Shown piece after piece: positions 52,381 through 61,213 of a DNA stretch of 64,000 nucleotides. The stretch spans positions 186,001-250,000 of the forward strand of contig NZ_CP058601.1 of assembly GCF_013402815.2 (NCBI RefSeq), given 5' to 3'. This stretch comes from Natrinema halophilum. Its GTDB lineage: Archaea; Halobacteriota; Halobacteria; Halobacteriales; Natrialbaceae. The notes below the pieces were generated by a model. That model searched no databases, was not told the origin of the DNA, and was given only the letters and a program-made list of their open reading frames with translations. Made by a program: the position numbers and the translations under genes. The stretch's first letter is position 1; every line of letters starts with the position of its first letter.

Positions 52381-53676
52381 ATGAGTGAGAGCGCACCTAA
52401 AAACGATCGCGCCGAATTCCGATCGGTATCGCTCGGAAAGATCGAACCTGCCCGTAGCCGGCATATGTGGACCCGATCCGCGGTCCACCTACCCGAGACC
52501 GAAGCCCTCGTCGTTACCGGCGAGTGGGATGGAACCGTCACCGGCCGCGACGCCGACACGCTCGAATCGCGCTGGACGGCCGATCATCCGGGCCACGCCG
52601 TTGGGATCGCATCGCTCGAGGCCAGCGGGTCCGGGATGGATAGCGACGAGCAGGATGGGAGAGCCGAAACGATCGTCGTCGGCGGGCGGGGCAAAACGGG
52701 GACGATCGCCGCCTACGACGCCGAATCGGGCGATCGGCGCTGGCGATACGACACCGCTGACGACGTCGGCGAAGCGGTCAAAGACACCGTTTTCTACCGC
52801 CCCTACGTCGTCGCCCTCGAGACTGATAGAACCGGATTGTACGCCGCGGCTCGGCGCTACGAACGTGACGGCGAGGCCCGTCGGTGGTATAGCACGGTCT
52901 ACGCGTTCGATCCCGACGGGACAGTTCGGTGGACGTACGAAACCGACGCCTCGCCGATTGCACTCGACCTTGACGCCGACGGCGACCGTTTGGCGGTCGG
53001 TTATAATCGGTGTATGGGCGACCACGATACCGGACTCGTCGTCCTCGAGACCGATTCCGGTGACCTCGCGTGGACCTGGGACCCCGGAACCGAGGGCGAC
53101 CGCCGCGTCGGCGACGTTTCCATCGACGGGGAATCGATCGCCGTCTCGAGTCACGGCGATAAGCGTGGCTATCTATTGGGTTCCGGTGGTGCCGAGCGCT
53201 GGAGCGTCGACCTCGCTGTCGAAACCGAAATCGACGGTGAGACGCTGTATGCCTATCCGAATCACGTCTTCGCTCATAACGGCCGGATCGCGTTCGTGAC
53301 AGGCAACACCTACGCACAAGCGGGACGCGAGACCGGCAATCGGCATCCGAACGAACACCGGATCGCCGCGTTCGACGCCGACGGCGACCTCGTCTGGGCC
53401 GACGACGTTCGCGGCTTCGTCCACGGTCTCGCCACAGCCGGCGGGCGTCTCGTCGTCCCCTGCGCCCAGAATTTCCGAGTCCGCGATCCGACAACCCACC
53501 GTATCCGCTGGTTCGATCTCACGTCCGGTGATGGCGACAGCGAGCGCCTCGGGGGGATCGCCACGGCTGCCGCCGTCGAGGGCGGGACCGTCGCAGCCAT
53601 CGAGGAACCCGTCGAGTATCACGACGACGGCGAGTTGCGCGGCGAATACGCGCTTCGCGTCGGCTCGCTCGAATAA
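52381..53676 (+). CDS. PQQ-like beta-propeller repeat protein of the cobalamin operon
   Basis: A 431-residue beta-propeller protein with repeated strand-turn units such as DGTVTGRDADTLESRWTADH, GTIAAYDAESGDRRWRYDT and VYAFDPDGTVRWTYETDA. It resembles BamB/PQQ-repeat proteins but has no signal peptide or lipobox, so it is cytoplasmic. Its position as the last gene, 2 nt after DUF3209, ties it to the cobalamin cluster. A scaffold or sensor role is possible; the function is unknown. Confidence 0.8.
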   Translation: MSESAPKNDRAEFRSVSLGKIEPARSRHMWTRSAVHLPETEALVVTGEWDGTVTGRDADTLESRWTADHPGHAVGIASLEASGSGMDSDEQDGRAETIVVGGRGKTGTIAAYDAESGDRRWRYDTADDVGEAVKDTVFYRPYVVALETDRTGLYAAARRYERDGEARRWYSTVYAFDPDGTVRWTYETDASPIALDLDADGDRLAVGYNRCMGDHDTGLVVLETDSGDLAWTWDPGTEGDRRVGDVSIDGESIAVSSHGDKRGYLLGSGGAERWSVDLAVETEIDGETLYAYPNHVFAHNGRIAFVTGNTYAQAGRETGNRHPNEHRIAAFDADGDLVWADDVRGFVHGLATAGGRLVVPCAQNFRVRDPTTHRIRWFDLTSGDGDSERLGGIATAAAVEGGTVAAIEEPVEYHDDGELRGEYALRVGSLE

Positions 53677-53782
53677 CACGCTCGGTCGGTCGCTGCGAAA
53701 CGCAATCGACTTCGTTGTGTTGGATCGTCGCACACGCAAGGCCAACCCCCACAACGCAGAGGACCATCTGTTTTCCCGTACA

Positions 53783-54838
53783 ATGACTGAGGGTCCAGAA
53801 TACGACGGCAACGAGGTGTTCGTAAAACCCGTGGTGACCGGGTTCGCCTCGACCCGTCACGACGAGAGCGACCGGCGGGGCATCCCCTCGCGCCCTGTGA
53901 TGACAGACGGCGGGCAAGCGGAGATGGACGACGCTGACGACGGAGACTCGAGCGATGAGTCGCCAGAGGAGACGACGGAGGCGGAAGCTGAAGAGACTGA
54001 ATCTGGAGAGGGCGAAGAGGCTGAATCTGAAGAGGCCGAAGGAGAGGCGGAAGAAGCTGAATCTGAAGAGGCCGAAGAAGAGGCGGAAGAAGCTGAATCT
54101 GAAGAGGCCGAAGAAGAGGCGGAAGAAGCTGAATCTGAAGAGGTCGAAGAAGAGGCGGAAGAAGCTGAATCTGAAGAGGCCGAAGAAGAGGCGGAAGAGG
54201 CTGAAGAGGAAGAAGCCGAAGAGGAGGCGGAAGAGGCTGAAGAGGAAGAAGCCGAAGAGGACGAGTATCATGTCGAAGACGCCGACGACGTCTACCAGAG
54301 CGACGAGGCATCGGGCGTCCTTCACCTCGATCTCGACGGGTTGTTCCTCGACCTCCTCGGGCTCGAGGTCAACCTGAACTCGGTCACGCTGGACGTTTCG
54401 GCGCGACCAGGGGAGGGTAACCTTCTCGGAAATCTTCTGTCCGCCGTCGCGGGGCTGATGGACGGTACCGACGCCATGATGGATAAAGCGAAGTCCCTGC
54501 TGAGCAAGCCGGTGGAGTTTCTCAGCAACCTGATGAGCAAACCCGGTGAGTGGCTCGAGGGGCTATTCAGTGGTGATGGCGAAAGGGACGAGGAGCCAAC
54601 GGCGGATGAGGATGTGGCTGACGAAGGTGAAGACGAGTCACCCGGCCGGATCGCGTCGGCGATCGGCTGGCTCAAAAAGAAGTTGGCCAGTCTCGTCCCA
54701 AGCGTCCCCACCGAGGAGATTGTGGCGATCATCGTCAGAGAAGTGCTCGAACAGCTGGTCGAACGGCTCGAACCGGACCGAGACGAGGAATCCGGCGGAC
54801 AACCCGAATCACAGTCACAGGCGGAGGCGACTTCATGA
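53783..54838 (+). CDS. Acidic protein with Glu-rich repeats and an LLGLEV/GNLLGNLL domain
   Basis: A 351-residue protein. Residues about 55-170 are almost pure Glu/Ala/Ser. Then comes a conserved-looking core, GVLHLDLDGLFLDLLGLEVN and LDVSARPGEGNLLGNLLSAV, like the LLGL/PGxGNLLGNLL domain seen in many bacterial exported proteins of unknown function. A hydrophobic helical C-terminus follows (SKPVEFLSNLMSKPGEWLEG, SLVPSVPTEEIVAIIVREVL). No signal peptide is seen. The stop overlaps the next gene by 4 nt. The start is uncertain between 53783 and 53901. Function unknown. Confidence 0.65.
   Translation: MTEGPEYDGNEVFVKPVVTGFASTRHDESDRRGIPSRPVMTDGGQAEMDDADDGDSSDESPEETTEAEAEETESGEGEEAESEEAEGEAEEAESEEAEEEAEEAESEEAEEEAEEAESEEVEEEAEEAESEEAEEEAEEAEEEEAEEEAEEAEEEEAEEDEYHVEDADDVYQSDEASGVLHLDLDGLFLDLLGLEVNLNSVTLDVSARPGEGNLLGNLLSAVAGLMDGTDAMMDKAKSLLSKPVEFLSNLMSKPGEWLEGLFSGDGERDEEPTADEDVADEGEDESPGRIASAIGWLKKKLASLVPSVPTEEIVAIIVREVLEQLVERLEPDRDEESGGQPESQSQAEATS
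54020..54260. repeat. In-frame 36-bp repeats coding AEEAESEEAEEE
   Basis: About five near-identical 36-bp units, some shortened to 30 bp near the end, in the Glu-rich part of the 53783 gene. Slippage here would change linker length without shifting the frame. Confidence 0.8.
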
Positions 54839-55362
54839 GCGACGATTCACTGACACAGCGACTAGACACAGAAAAGATCACCGACAACGTCGACGTGAAC
54901 AATCTGGTCGAAGGCACCCAGTGGGAAGACGAGATCGACGAGGAGAAACCGCTCGGAGAGGCCCTCGGCGGACAGATCGGTGCGGTCGTCGGACGAGCGG
55001 TCGGGGAATCACTCGGTCGAACGATCGGCAACATGGTCGTCGACGAACTGCTCAGTTCCAGCGAAACAGAGCAGGGTGACGGCGAAGAATCGACAGAAGA
55101 AAGCGAAGAGAGCGTCGAGGAAGGGACCGACGAGGGCGAAGAAGGTCGAGAGGCCGAAGAGAGCGTCGAGGAAGAGACCGACGAGGGTGAAGACAATCGA
55201 GAGGACGAACCGGCGGTGGGCGAAAGCGATGACGCGGGTGCCGACGACGATGACGCGGGTGCCGACGACGATGACGCGGATGCCGAGGAAACGGCAACCG
55301 ACTCATCCGACCAATCGGATGAAGCGGAATCGGAAGCCGAAACGGAAACAGACGAGGAGTAA
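54835..55362 (+). CDS. Glycine-zipper protein with acidic tail (unit 2 of the acidic operon)
   Basis: A 175-residue protein. Residues 1-40 are polar. A glycine-zipper helix follows, GGQIGAVVGRAVGESLGRTI (residues about 43-62), with Gly every fourth position, and then VVDELL. The remaining 95 residues are Glu/Asp-rich with ADDDDAG-type repeats. The same zipper pattern occurs in the next gene. Zipper helices of this kind pack against each other or insert into membranes. No family recognised. The ATG overlaps the upstream stop. Confidence 0.6.
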   Translation: MSDDSLTQRLDTEKITDNVDVNNLVEGTQWEDEIDEEKPLGEALGGQIGAVVGRAVGESLGRTIGNMVVDELLSSSETEQGDGEESTEESEESVEEGTDEGEEGREAEESVEEETDEGEDNREDEPAVGESDDAGADDDDAGADDDDADAEETATDSSDQSDEAESEAETETDEE

Positions 55363-55415
55363 GACCGTGATACAGGGCCAGCCTATCGATCACGAATCAG
55401 TTCGAGATGATCGCG

Positions 55416-56201
55416 ATGAGTAACGGACTCGGATTGAAAGAGATCGTCGCCGAAGAGGTCAGCAAGCAGGTTGCCATCGGCGATATGCTCGGAGACGGAG
55501 CGATCGAGGACAGCGTCGACGGCAGCGAGGTTGGCGCGGCCGTCGGTCGTCAGTTCGGGGAGCGCATCGGACGCGAACTCGGTGCCTCGATTGGCCTCGA
55601 GGTTCACGAGTCGATCGCCGACGGAATCGAGGACGGAAAGAAACTCGGCGAGATCAAATCAGACCTCGCCAGGGGAGTACAGAGCACGGTCCGCGAATCG
55701 CTCGAGTCCGTCAACGAAAGCGATTCGCTCGCATCGATGGCCAGGGGCGCAAGCGAGGGGGGCAGCCTCAAGGGACTGGCAGCGGGAATTGGCGGTGACG
55801 ACGCCGAAGCGCCGGCATCGGAGACCGAGTCGCAAGCGGGGTCAGAGGCCGACGCGGAGAGCGAGAAACGGGCTGGCGAAGGCGAAGATACGGACGACGC
55901 CGAAGGTGACGAGTCGGGAAGCGAGAAAACGGACGAAAGATCCGAGAACGGAGAGACTCGGGCCGACGAGGAATCGAGCCTCGCACTCGAAAAAGCGGAC
56001 CAGTCGGTTGACGATCTCGAAGACCTGCGGAAAGAGACCCTCGAGGACTTCCTCGGCGTCATGTCCTACAACGACCTGCAGTCGATTGCCAAGGATGTCG
56101 ATGTAAAGGCAAACCTCAGTCGCGAAGAGATGACCGATCGGATAATCGAGACCGTCACGAACGACGAGACGGGCGCTGGCTCGGAGGCGGAAGCCGAGTA
56201 A
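55416..56201 (+). CDS. Glycine-zipper protein with SAP/Rho-N-like C-terminus (unit 3)
   Basis: A 261-residue protein. The zipper helix VGAAVGRQFGERIGRELGAS (about residues 37-56) parallels that of the preceding gene. An amphipathic part (GEIKSDLARGVQSTVRESLE) and a disordered acidic stretch follow. The last 50 residues, LEDLRKETLEDFLGVMSYND and LQSIAKDVDVKANLSREEMT, fold like a SAP or Rho-N helix-extended-loop-helix, which often binds nucleic acid. ATG 55416 is preferred to 55407. It starts 53 nt after unit 2. Function unknown. Confidence 0.6.
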   Translation: MSNGLGLKEIVAEEVSKQVAIGDMLGDGAIEDSVDGSEVGAAVGRQFGERIGRELGASIGLEVHESIADGIEDGKKLGEIKSDLARGVQSTVRESLESVNESDSLASMARGASEGGSLKGLAAGIGGDDAEAPASETESQAGSEADAESEKRAGEGEDTDDAEGDESGSEKTDERSENGETRADEESSLALEKADQSVDDLEDLRKETLEDFLGVMSYNDLQSIAKDVDVKANLSREEMTDRIIETVTNDETGAGSEAEAE

Positions 56202-56288
56202 GTAGTCCAATCGAATCCGCTGTCAGAGCCGCTCTGACCTGGGGTGGGGGACAGCAATGGAACCAACCGATTTCGATGCGACCGCGGG

Positions 56289-57146
56289 ATGACTGACTCT
56301 CAGATGAGCCCACACGATCAACTGCGCGATCGAATCCAGGACGTACTGCACGAGGCGGATGCCTCCAGCGGTGCGATCGTCTCGAGTACCGATTCAGACG
56401 GCGACCAGGAGACAGCCAGGACGGAGTTGCTCGAGACGGCAGAGGAAGCGAGCGATATTCTGGAGACGACGGATCCGTCTACATTGCTCGAGGCGCTCGG
56501 ACTGGATACGCTTCCGGACGGCTCTGAACCGGGCTCGATTCCCGCTGCCGTTGCTCGGGCAGAGCCGGAACGGCTCGAAGCGCTCCAGCGACTCCTCAGT
56601 CTCGCGAAACTCGCTGACCGATACGATGGAGGAACAATCGACGGTGCCGTCGATGATCTCCGGAAGACGGTCAGCGAAACGGGCGAATCGGCCGCGGAAT
56701 CCGAACCGGGCGCTGCTAACGGCGTCGAATCCGACGACGAATCGATATCCGATCGGAGCGACGCGACCGAAACCGAGCGTGGCGACGCGACCGAAACCGA
56801 GCGTGGCGACGCGACCGAAGCGACCGACGAACCCGAAGAACGACTCCGATCGGCCTTGCAATCGTCGTTTTCTGCTTTCGGCGACGAGATCCAGCAGCTG
56901 CGGGACCAACTCGAGACGGCGAGCACCGATTCAGAGTCCGACGAGAAAGCCGGTTCAGCGGAGGGCGGTTCGGAGGAGAAAACGGAAGACGCTGTCCCGA
57001 GTCCCGAACTCGAGAGTGGTCGGGACCGTGGCGTTGCATCCGCCAGGGGGTCTCACCACTCCACGATCGCACCGTCACCGTCGAAACGAGCAGATATGCG
57101 CGGGCTCGCGCGGTTTTCGACCATGCCGGACAAACGGAGGGAGTGA
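56289..57146 (+). CDS. Acidic helical protein (unit 4 of the acidic operon)
   Basis: A 285-residue protein. The N-terminal part is helical (HDQLRDRIQDVLHEADASSG, then RLEALQRLLSLAKLADRYDG). A middle linker holds three ATETERGD repeats (about 56757-56820). One further helix (DEIQQLRDQLETA) precedes a basic Ser/Arg tail. The start is ATG 56289, 87 nt after unit 3. No family recognised. It resembles accessory or scaffold proteins more than an enzyme. Confidence 0.55.
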   Translation: MTDSQMSPHDQLRDRIQDVLHEADASSGAIVSSTDSDGDQETARTELLETAEEASDILETTDPSTLLEALGLDTLPDGSEPGSIPAAVARAEPERLEALQRLLSLAKLADRYDGGTIDGAVDDLRKTVSETGESAAESEPGAANGVESDDESISDRSDATETERGDATETERGDATEATDEPEERLRSALQSSFSAFGDEIQQLRDQLETASTDSESDEKAGSAEGGSEEKTEDAVPSPELESGRDRGVASARGSHHSTIAPSPSKRADMRGLARFSTMPDKRRE

Positions 57147-57287
57147 CCGGCCGGTTGACAACGCCGTCAGAACGCTTTACGAGACGAGTTTCTTCTTCGA
57201 GACAGCGACCACCGGACTTCGTTGACGCGAGGACCGGCTCGGTCGCTAACGATTACGGTTAAGAGTCAGGGCCACGAGGCTCAGGGC

Positions 57288-58052
57288 ATGAAGATCGATA
57301 CCGATGATGGCGTTTTGCGACTGACGTTCAATCGACCGGATTCGCTCAACGCGCTTACGATGGAGACGGCGGACGAACTGGCCGATGCGATCGGCGACGC
57401 CACCACCGACGAGTACGATGTGATCGTTATCACCGGCACGGGCGACGCGTTCAGCGCCGGTGGCGACCTCGAGATGCTGGCGCACACCCCCGACTCGTCG
57501 CAGGAGGAGTACGAACGCATCTCCGAAACGTTCGGCCGCGTCGTCGAAGCGATGCTCGAGTGTCCCGTTCCGATAGTCGCGAAAGTCAACGGCGACGCGA
57601 TCGGCGCCGGCCTTTCGATCGTTGCACTCTCGGACATCGCGTACGCCGCTGCCGATGCGACGTTCTCCTGTGCTTTCGTCAGAGTCGGGTTGGTCCCCGA
57701 CACCGGCGGCACGTTCATGCTCCCTCACATCGTCGGACTGCGGGCCGCAAAGCAACTTGCATTCACCGGTGAGTTTTTCGGCACCGATCGGGCGGCCGAC
57801 CTCGAGTTGCTCAACGAAGCGGTTCCCGCCGACGAACTCGACGACCGGGTCGCAGAGACCGTCGAACGGCTTGCGAACGGTCCCACTGCGACGATCGGGA
57901 TGATGAAACAGGCTATGCACGAGAATCTGGGCCGTTCCTGGGACGACGCGCTCGACTACGAAAACCTGCTTCAGGCACAGGCCCGTACGTCACAGGCCCA
58001 CGAGGAGGGAGTCTCCGCCTTCCTCGAAGATCGCACACCGGAGTTCGAGTAA
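57288..58052 (+). CDS. Enoyl-CoA hydratase/isomerase family protein
   Basis: A 254-residue crotonase-fold enzyme: LRLTFNRPDSLNALTMETAD, the oxyanion loop TGTGDAFSAGGDLEMLA, VPIVAKVNGDAIGAGLSIVA and VRVGLVPDTGGTFMLPHIVG. The last segment has Pro-Asp where hydratases keep a catalytic Glu, which suggests an isomerase or another crotonase reaction. It acts on an acyl-CoA in the cytoplasm, probably in fatty-acid breakdown. ATG 57288 (MKIDTDDG) fits the usual family start. Confidence 0.88.
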   Translation: MKIDTDDGVLRLTFNRPDSLNALTMETADELADAIGDATTDEYDVIVITGTGDAFSAGGDLEMLAHTPDSSQEEYERISETFGRVVEAMLECPVPIVAKVNGDAIGAGLSIVALSDIAYAAADATFSCAFVRVGLVPDTGGTFMLPHIVGLRAAKQLAFTGEFFGTDRAADLELLNEAVPADELDDRVAETVERLANGPTATIGMMKQAMHENLGRSWDDALDYENLLQAQARTSQAHEEGVSAFLEDRTPEFE

Positions 58053-58145
58053 GGCGATCCGAAGACGCGTTTGAATCCGTCGTTCGGCGCGCATGGGGTC
58101 GCAAGCACTACGACCTTGCATGACTCCGTTGTCACTCCGAATGCA

Positions 58146-58547
58146 ATGTCTCCACAGTTTTCCGACGATGATACCGGCAAGCGCGTCGTCAACGCCGACG
58201 GCGATAAGATCGGGATCGTCGCCGACGTCGATCACGGAACGGCCCACGTCGAACCAGATCCCGGAATTACGGATACGATCAAGGCAAAGCTCGGCTGGGG
58301 CGATACCGGTGAAGACACCTATCCACTTCAGGAAGAGTCAGTCGCTCGAGTAACGGACGACGAAGTCCGCCTCCAAAGCGACCTATCCGGATCTGGCACG
58401 ACCGGTGGAATGACCGACGCCGAGACGTCCGGGACGACAGGAACGAATCGCGACCGCGGTATCGATCGGGACGAGAACGATATCAGTGGCACTGACGACG
58501 ACGACGAGTCGCTTCTCGGAGACGATACCGACGACCGCCGTCGATAA
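58146..58547 (+). CDS. Small PRC-barrel-like haloarchaeal protein
   Basis: A 133-residue acidic protein. The core is FSDDDTGKRVVNADGDKIGI and VADVDHGTAHVEPDPGITDT, then KLGWGDTGEDTYPLQEESVA. This resembles a PRC-barrel-like sheet with a following GWG turn that is common in haloarchaeal stress-type proteins. The C-terminal half is a disordered Asp/Gly/Thr tail. ATG 58146 is chosen over 58071 because the core starts right after it. Function unknown. Confidence 0.65.
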   Translation: MSPQFSDDDTGKRVVNADGDKIGIVADVDHGTAHVEPDPGITDTIKAKLGWGDTGEDTYPLQEESVARVTDDEVRLQSDLSGSGTTGGMTDAETSGTTGTNRDRGIDRDENDISGTDDDDESLLGDDTDDRRR

Positions 58548-58726
58548 CACGGCTTACGGTACGGTTGACGCGACGCTGTGCCGAACGGTATCGGTTACAT
58601 TTCCGTTTTTCTCGCGCGTTCTAGTCGCGGATGCGCGCCCCTTCTAGTCGCGGATTTGCGCTGGATTCTATCGGGAGTTCGTTGCCAGCTATCGACGACG
58701 TAGCTGCGTGTCGGAACTCGAGGGAG

Positions 58727-59854
58727 TCATCTCCGCTTTGGTTTGCGTTTCTCGTCGTCGCGCCCGTTCCGTGGCTGCTGCTGGGACCGGTTCGACGACT
58801 GTTCCTCTCCAGCACTCGTTTCCCGGGACCGTTGGGTCTCTCCGCGATTGTGTTCGTTGCGACGTTGCGTCTCTCCGCGAACCCGGTCCTCGGGGCGTTC
58901 TTCCTCGGGGCTACGCACGTCCGATTGTTCTGCGGGTCCCTGCTGGCTCTGTGGGGCCTTTCGGCTCGTTCGTCCGCGTTCGCGTCGACCGCCCTCGATG
59001 CGTTGAGAATACCGTTCCGGCGGGGCCCCCTGGCCGGTTTGGGGCTGAGTTGCCCCTCCGCGTTGGGCTGACTGCTCGGCTTCCTGCTCGCGGCGCCTCT
59101 GGGTCTCGCTCGTCGCTGGACCGCCGTACTGGGTTTGCTGTGGACCCCGAGGTTGGGTGTGAGGGCTCTGCTGTTGCTCCTGTTCGAACTGCCCGCCAGG
59201 CGCCGCCGACATCGGCTCTTGCTGGGCGCCAGATGCGCCGGCCGATTCGCCGCCGTACTCGCCAGGGGTGATCCATTCGCCAGTCTCCGATCCCGTCCGT
59301 TGTCCGGTCGGCGTTCCGGTTTGCTGTCCGAGCCCCTGTGATGACGTCGCACCCCGTTCGCTCGTCGAATAGTCCGGTTGTCGGCTTCCGGACGGCTTGC
59401 GTTCCGTTCCCGGAACTCGAGTGTCCATTTGGCCGCGGCTTCCGCGTTGGGTTGGTTCCTGGTGGCTTCGTTGCCCGCTCTCCGATAGCTGACGTCCCAT
59501 TTGTTCCATCTGGCCACCCATCTGCTCCATCTGGTTCATTTGCGGCTGAGCAGCAGCTTCGAAGCCCTGTTCCATCACCTGTTCCATCTCCGGCAACATG
59601 GCTTCGACTCCCTGCACGTAGCTCTGCATCATCGACTCCGTGAGTTGCTGGCTCGGTGCGTTTTCGAGCATCGATTTCGTCATCTCGAGGCCCTGTTTCT
59701 GGGCGCTTTCCTGCCATTTGAGCGCGCTCAGTGACATTCGAACCATATCCCGCTGGAGATCGATCAGCTGTTCCATCGCCTGCTGGCCCTGGTTCATCGT
59801 CGATTCTGTCATTTGCTGCGTGTCCATGGGTTGCTGGGATTGATTCTGTCTCAT
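58727..59854 (-). CDS. Phasin-like protein with a long disordered Gln/Arg-rich tail
   Basis: A 375-residue protein. The first 120 residues are helical and Met/Gln-rich (QQAMEQLIDLQRDMVRMSLS, then LEMTKSMLENAPSQQLTESM, then MEQVMEQGFEAAAQPQMNQM), a pattern like phasins or other amphipathic surface proteins. The rest is a Gln/Arg/Gly/Ser low-complexity tail ending basic (RKPKRR), which is rare for a haloarchaeal protein. ATG 59854 is preferred over 59881. A granule- or nucleic-acid-binding role is possible. Convergent with the 58146 gene. Confidence 0.65.
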   Translation of the reverse strand: MRQNQSQQPMDTQQMTESTMNQGQQAMEQLIDLQRDMVRMSLSALKWQESAQKQGLEMTKSMLENAPSQQLTESMMQSYVQGVEAMLPEMEQVMEQGFEAAAQPQMNQMEQMGGQMEQMGRQLSESGQRSHQEPTQRGSRGQMDTRVPGTERKPSGSRQPDYSTSERGATSSQGLGQQTGTPTGQRTGSETGEWITPGEYGGESAGASGAQQEPMSAAPGGQFEQEQQQSPHTQPRGPQQTQYGGPATSETQRRREQEAEQSAQRGGATQPQTGQGAPPERYSQRIEGGRRERGRTSRKAPQSQQGPAEQSDVRSPEEERPEDRVRGETQRRNEHNRGETQRSRETSAGEEQSSNRSQQQPRNGRDDEKRKPKRR

Positions 59855-60124
59855 GAGAGTCACCTGGGGACCGTGTGTCACCGTCGTCCGATCCCCGGTT
59901 CACGATTGCGCGCGACCGAGACGCAAATAAAGGGCGACGTCAGTTCCGTACGGAAGCGCAGATACAACCGATCATAACCGACGAAGGACAGGATCGCTCG
60001 GCACACGACGTGGCCGCACGCCGTCTCGCGGATACAGACGACTAATCGTCTCGTACTTCGTCGTAATCACGGCTTGGAAGCTGAAACGGTCGTTCGAAAC
60101 GCGGCGCAGGTCTCTGCGCTGCGC

Positions 60125-60970
60125 TCAGGATTCGGTTTCAGAGCCCGGTTTGCCGTGGGTTACCCCATTTCGCTCGTCCGCTTGCATCCGTCGCAAAGCT
60201 GCGCGTGCGTTGCTCGCCTCGTACCCGAAAAAGACGTCGTTGGCGTATTCCTCAGCGACTTCTGTCGCGTGAATGAGGTCGTCCACGTCGATATTTATCG
60301 CGTACAACTCGATGTTGAACGGCGTTTCGAGCGCGCTTTCGAATCCCTTCGCGATCGTCTCGAGCCAGTAGGTCGTCCCGTAGGCCGTATCGTACAGTGG
60401 GACGACGAATTCGTCGATGTACTCCTCGATAGCCTCGAGGTCGATGCCGGCGCGTTCGTAGAGGTGACCGGGATACGGGTCCGGATAGAGCGTCATGTAG
60501 ACCGTTCCCGGAATGCGATCGGCGGCCGCGTCGACGAACTCGGTGATGACGTTTGCCCGCCAGGCCATTCGGTCGTCGTACTCGCTCTCCGCGAACGACG
60601 TTTCGCAGACGCCACAGCGACAGTATTCCGCACGGGGAAAGCCGATGTCGTCGAGGCGGACGTCCTCGTTTTCGGCGATGCAGTCGTCGATGATTTCGAA
60701 CAGACCCTCTCGATAGTCTTCGCGGGAGGGGCAGACGTACGCCCAGTCGAAGTACGAACGTTCACGGTCGGCCGGTCGGCCCATGTCGTCGACGGGGACC
60801 AGCGACGGGTCGGCGTCGGCGGCAGCGTTGTCGCCGAAGCAAGAGACCATGTTTACCCCGTCAGCGATCGGGTCGGCGGACCGGCCGGTCACGTCTTTAA
60901 CCTCGTAGAAGCCGCGGTCGAACTCCGGCCACCGTACTTCATCGGCGTTACGGGTAACGACGCCGTACAT
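60125..60970 (-). CDS. Putative TIM-barrel glycosidase-like protein of unknown function
   Basis: A 281-residue acidic protein from ATG 60970 (MYGVVTRNADEVRWPEF). AYVCPSREDYREGLFEIIDD, DDIGFPRAEYCRCGVCETSF, GTVYMTLYPDPYPGHLYERA and EYIDEFVVPLYDTAYGTTYW read like successive strands and helices of a barrel related to glycoside-hydrolase superfamily proteins. The CRCGVC cysteines may hold zinc. The frame stays open upstream to 61159, but that part overlaps the small gene at 61017 and is unlike protein. The function is not established. Confidence 0.6.
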   Translation of the reverse strand: MYGVVTRNADEVRWPEFDRGFYEVKDVTGRSADPIADGVNMVSCFGDNAAADADPSLVPVDDMGRPADRERSYFDWAYVCPSREDYREGLFEIIDDCIAENEDVRLDDIGFPRAEYCRCGVCETSFAESEYDDRMAWRANVITEFVDAAADRIPGTVYMTLYPDPYPGHLYERAGIDLEAIEEYIDEFVVPLYDTAYGTTYWLETIAKGFESALETPFNIELYAINIDVDDLIHATEVAEEYANDVFFGYEASNARAALRRMQADERNGVTHGKPGSETES

Positions 60971-61016
60971 ACCTCCTGATACGTCGCCATCCCCGTAAGC
61001 CGTTCGGATTTGTACG

Positions 61017-61130
61017 TTACGCTTCGGTTGGTTCGTAGTCGACTTCGACGTCCGACGAACCGCTAAAGGCGACTTTCCACAGGACGGCGATGGCGAACAG
61101 GGCGAGTACAATTTTGACGGTACGTGACAT
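61017..61130 (-). CDS. 37-residue single-helix membrane protein
   Basis: A short ORF: MSRTVKIVLALFAIAVLWKV makes one membrane helix, followed by the acidic tail AFSGSSDVEVDYEPTEA. The hydrophobic helix with one Lys before an acidic tail is typical of small haloarchaeal membrane proteins. It overlaps nothing else once the neighbour is started at 60970. Function unknown. Confidence 0.6.
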   Translation of the reverse strand: MSRTVKIVLALFAIAVLWKVAFSGSSDVEVDYEPTEA

Positions 61131-61213
61131 GTACATCTAGGGGTTCGGTTGGGAATCACTTAGGTATTCTGGATGGTCACTTCGGTGAGAAACTATCTCG
61201 ATCTGCAGACTGC

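Noticed and set aside
59345-59900. A 330-codon minus-strand frame (58911-59903) as a separate gene
   Set aside because: It is a shifted reading of the phasin-like gene; only the other frame has helical, periodic composition at its start.
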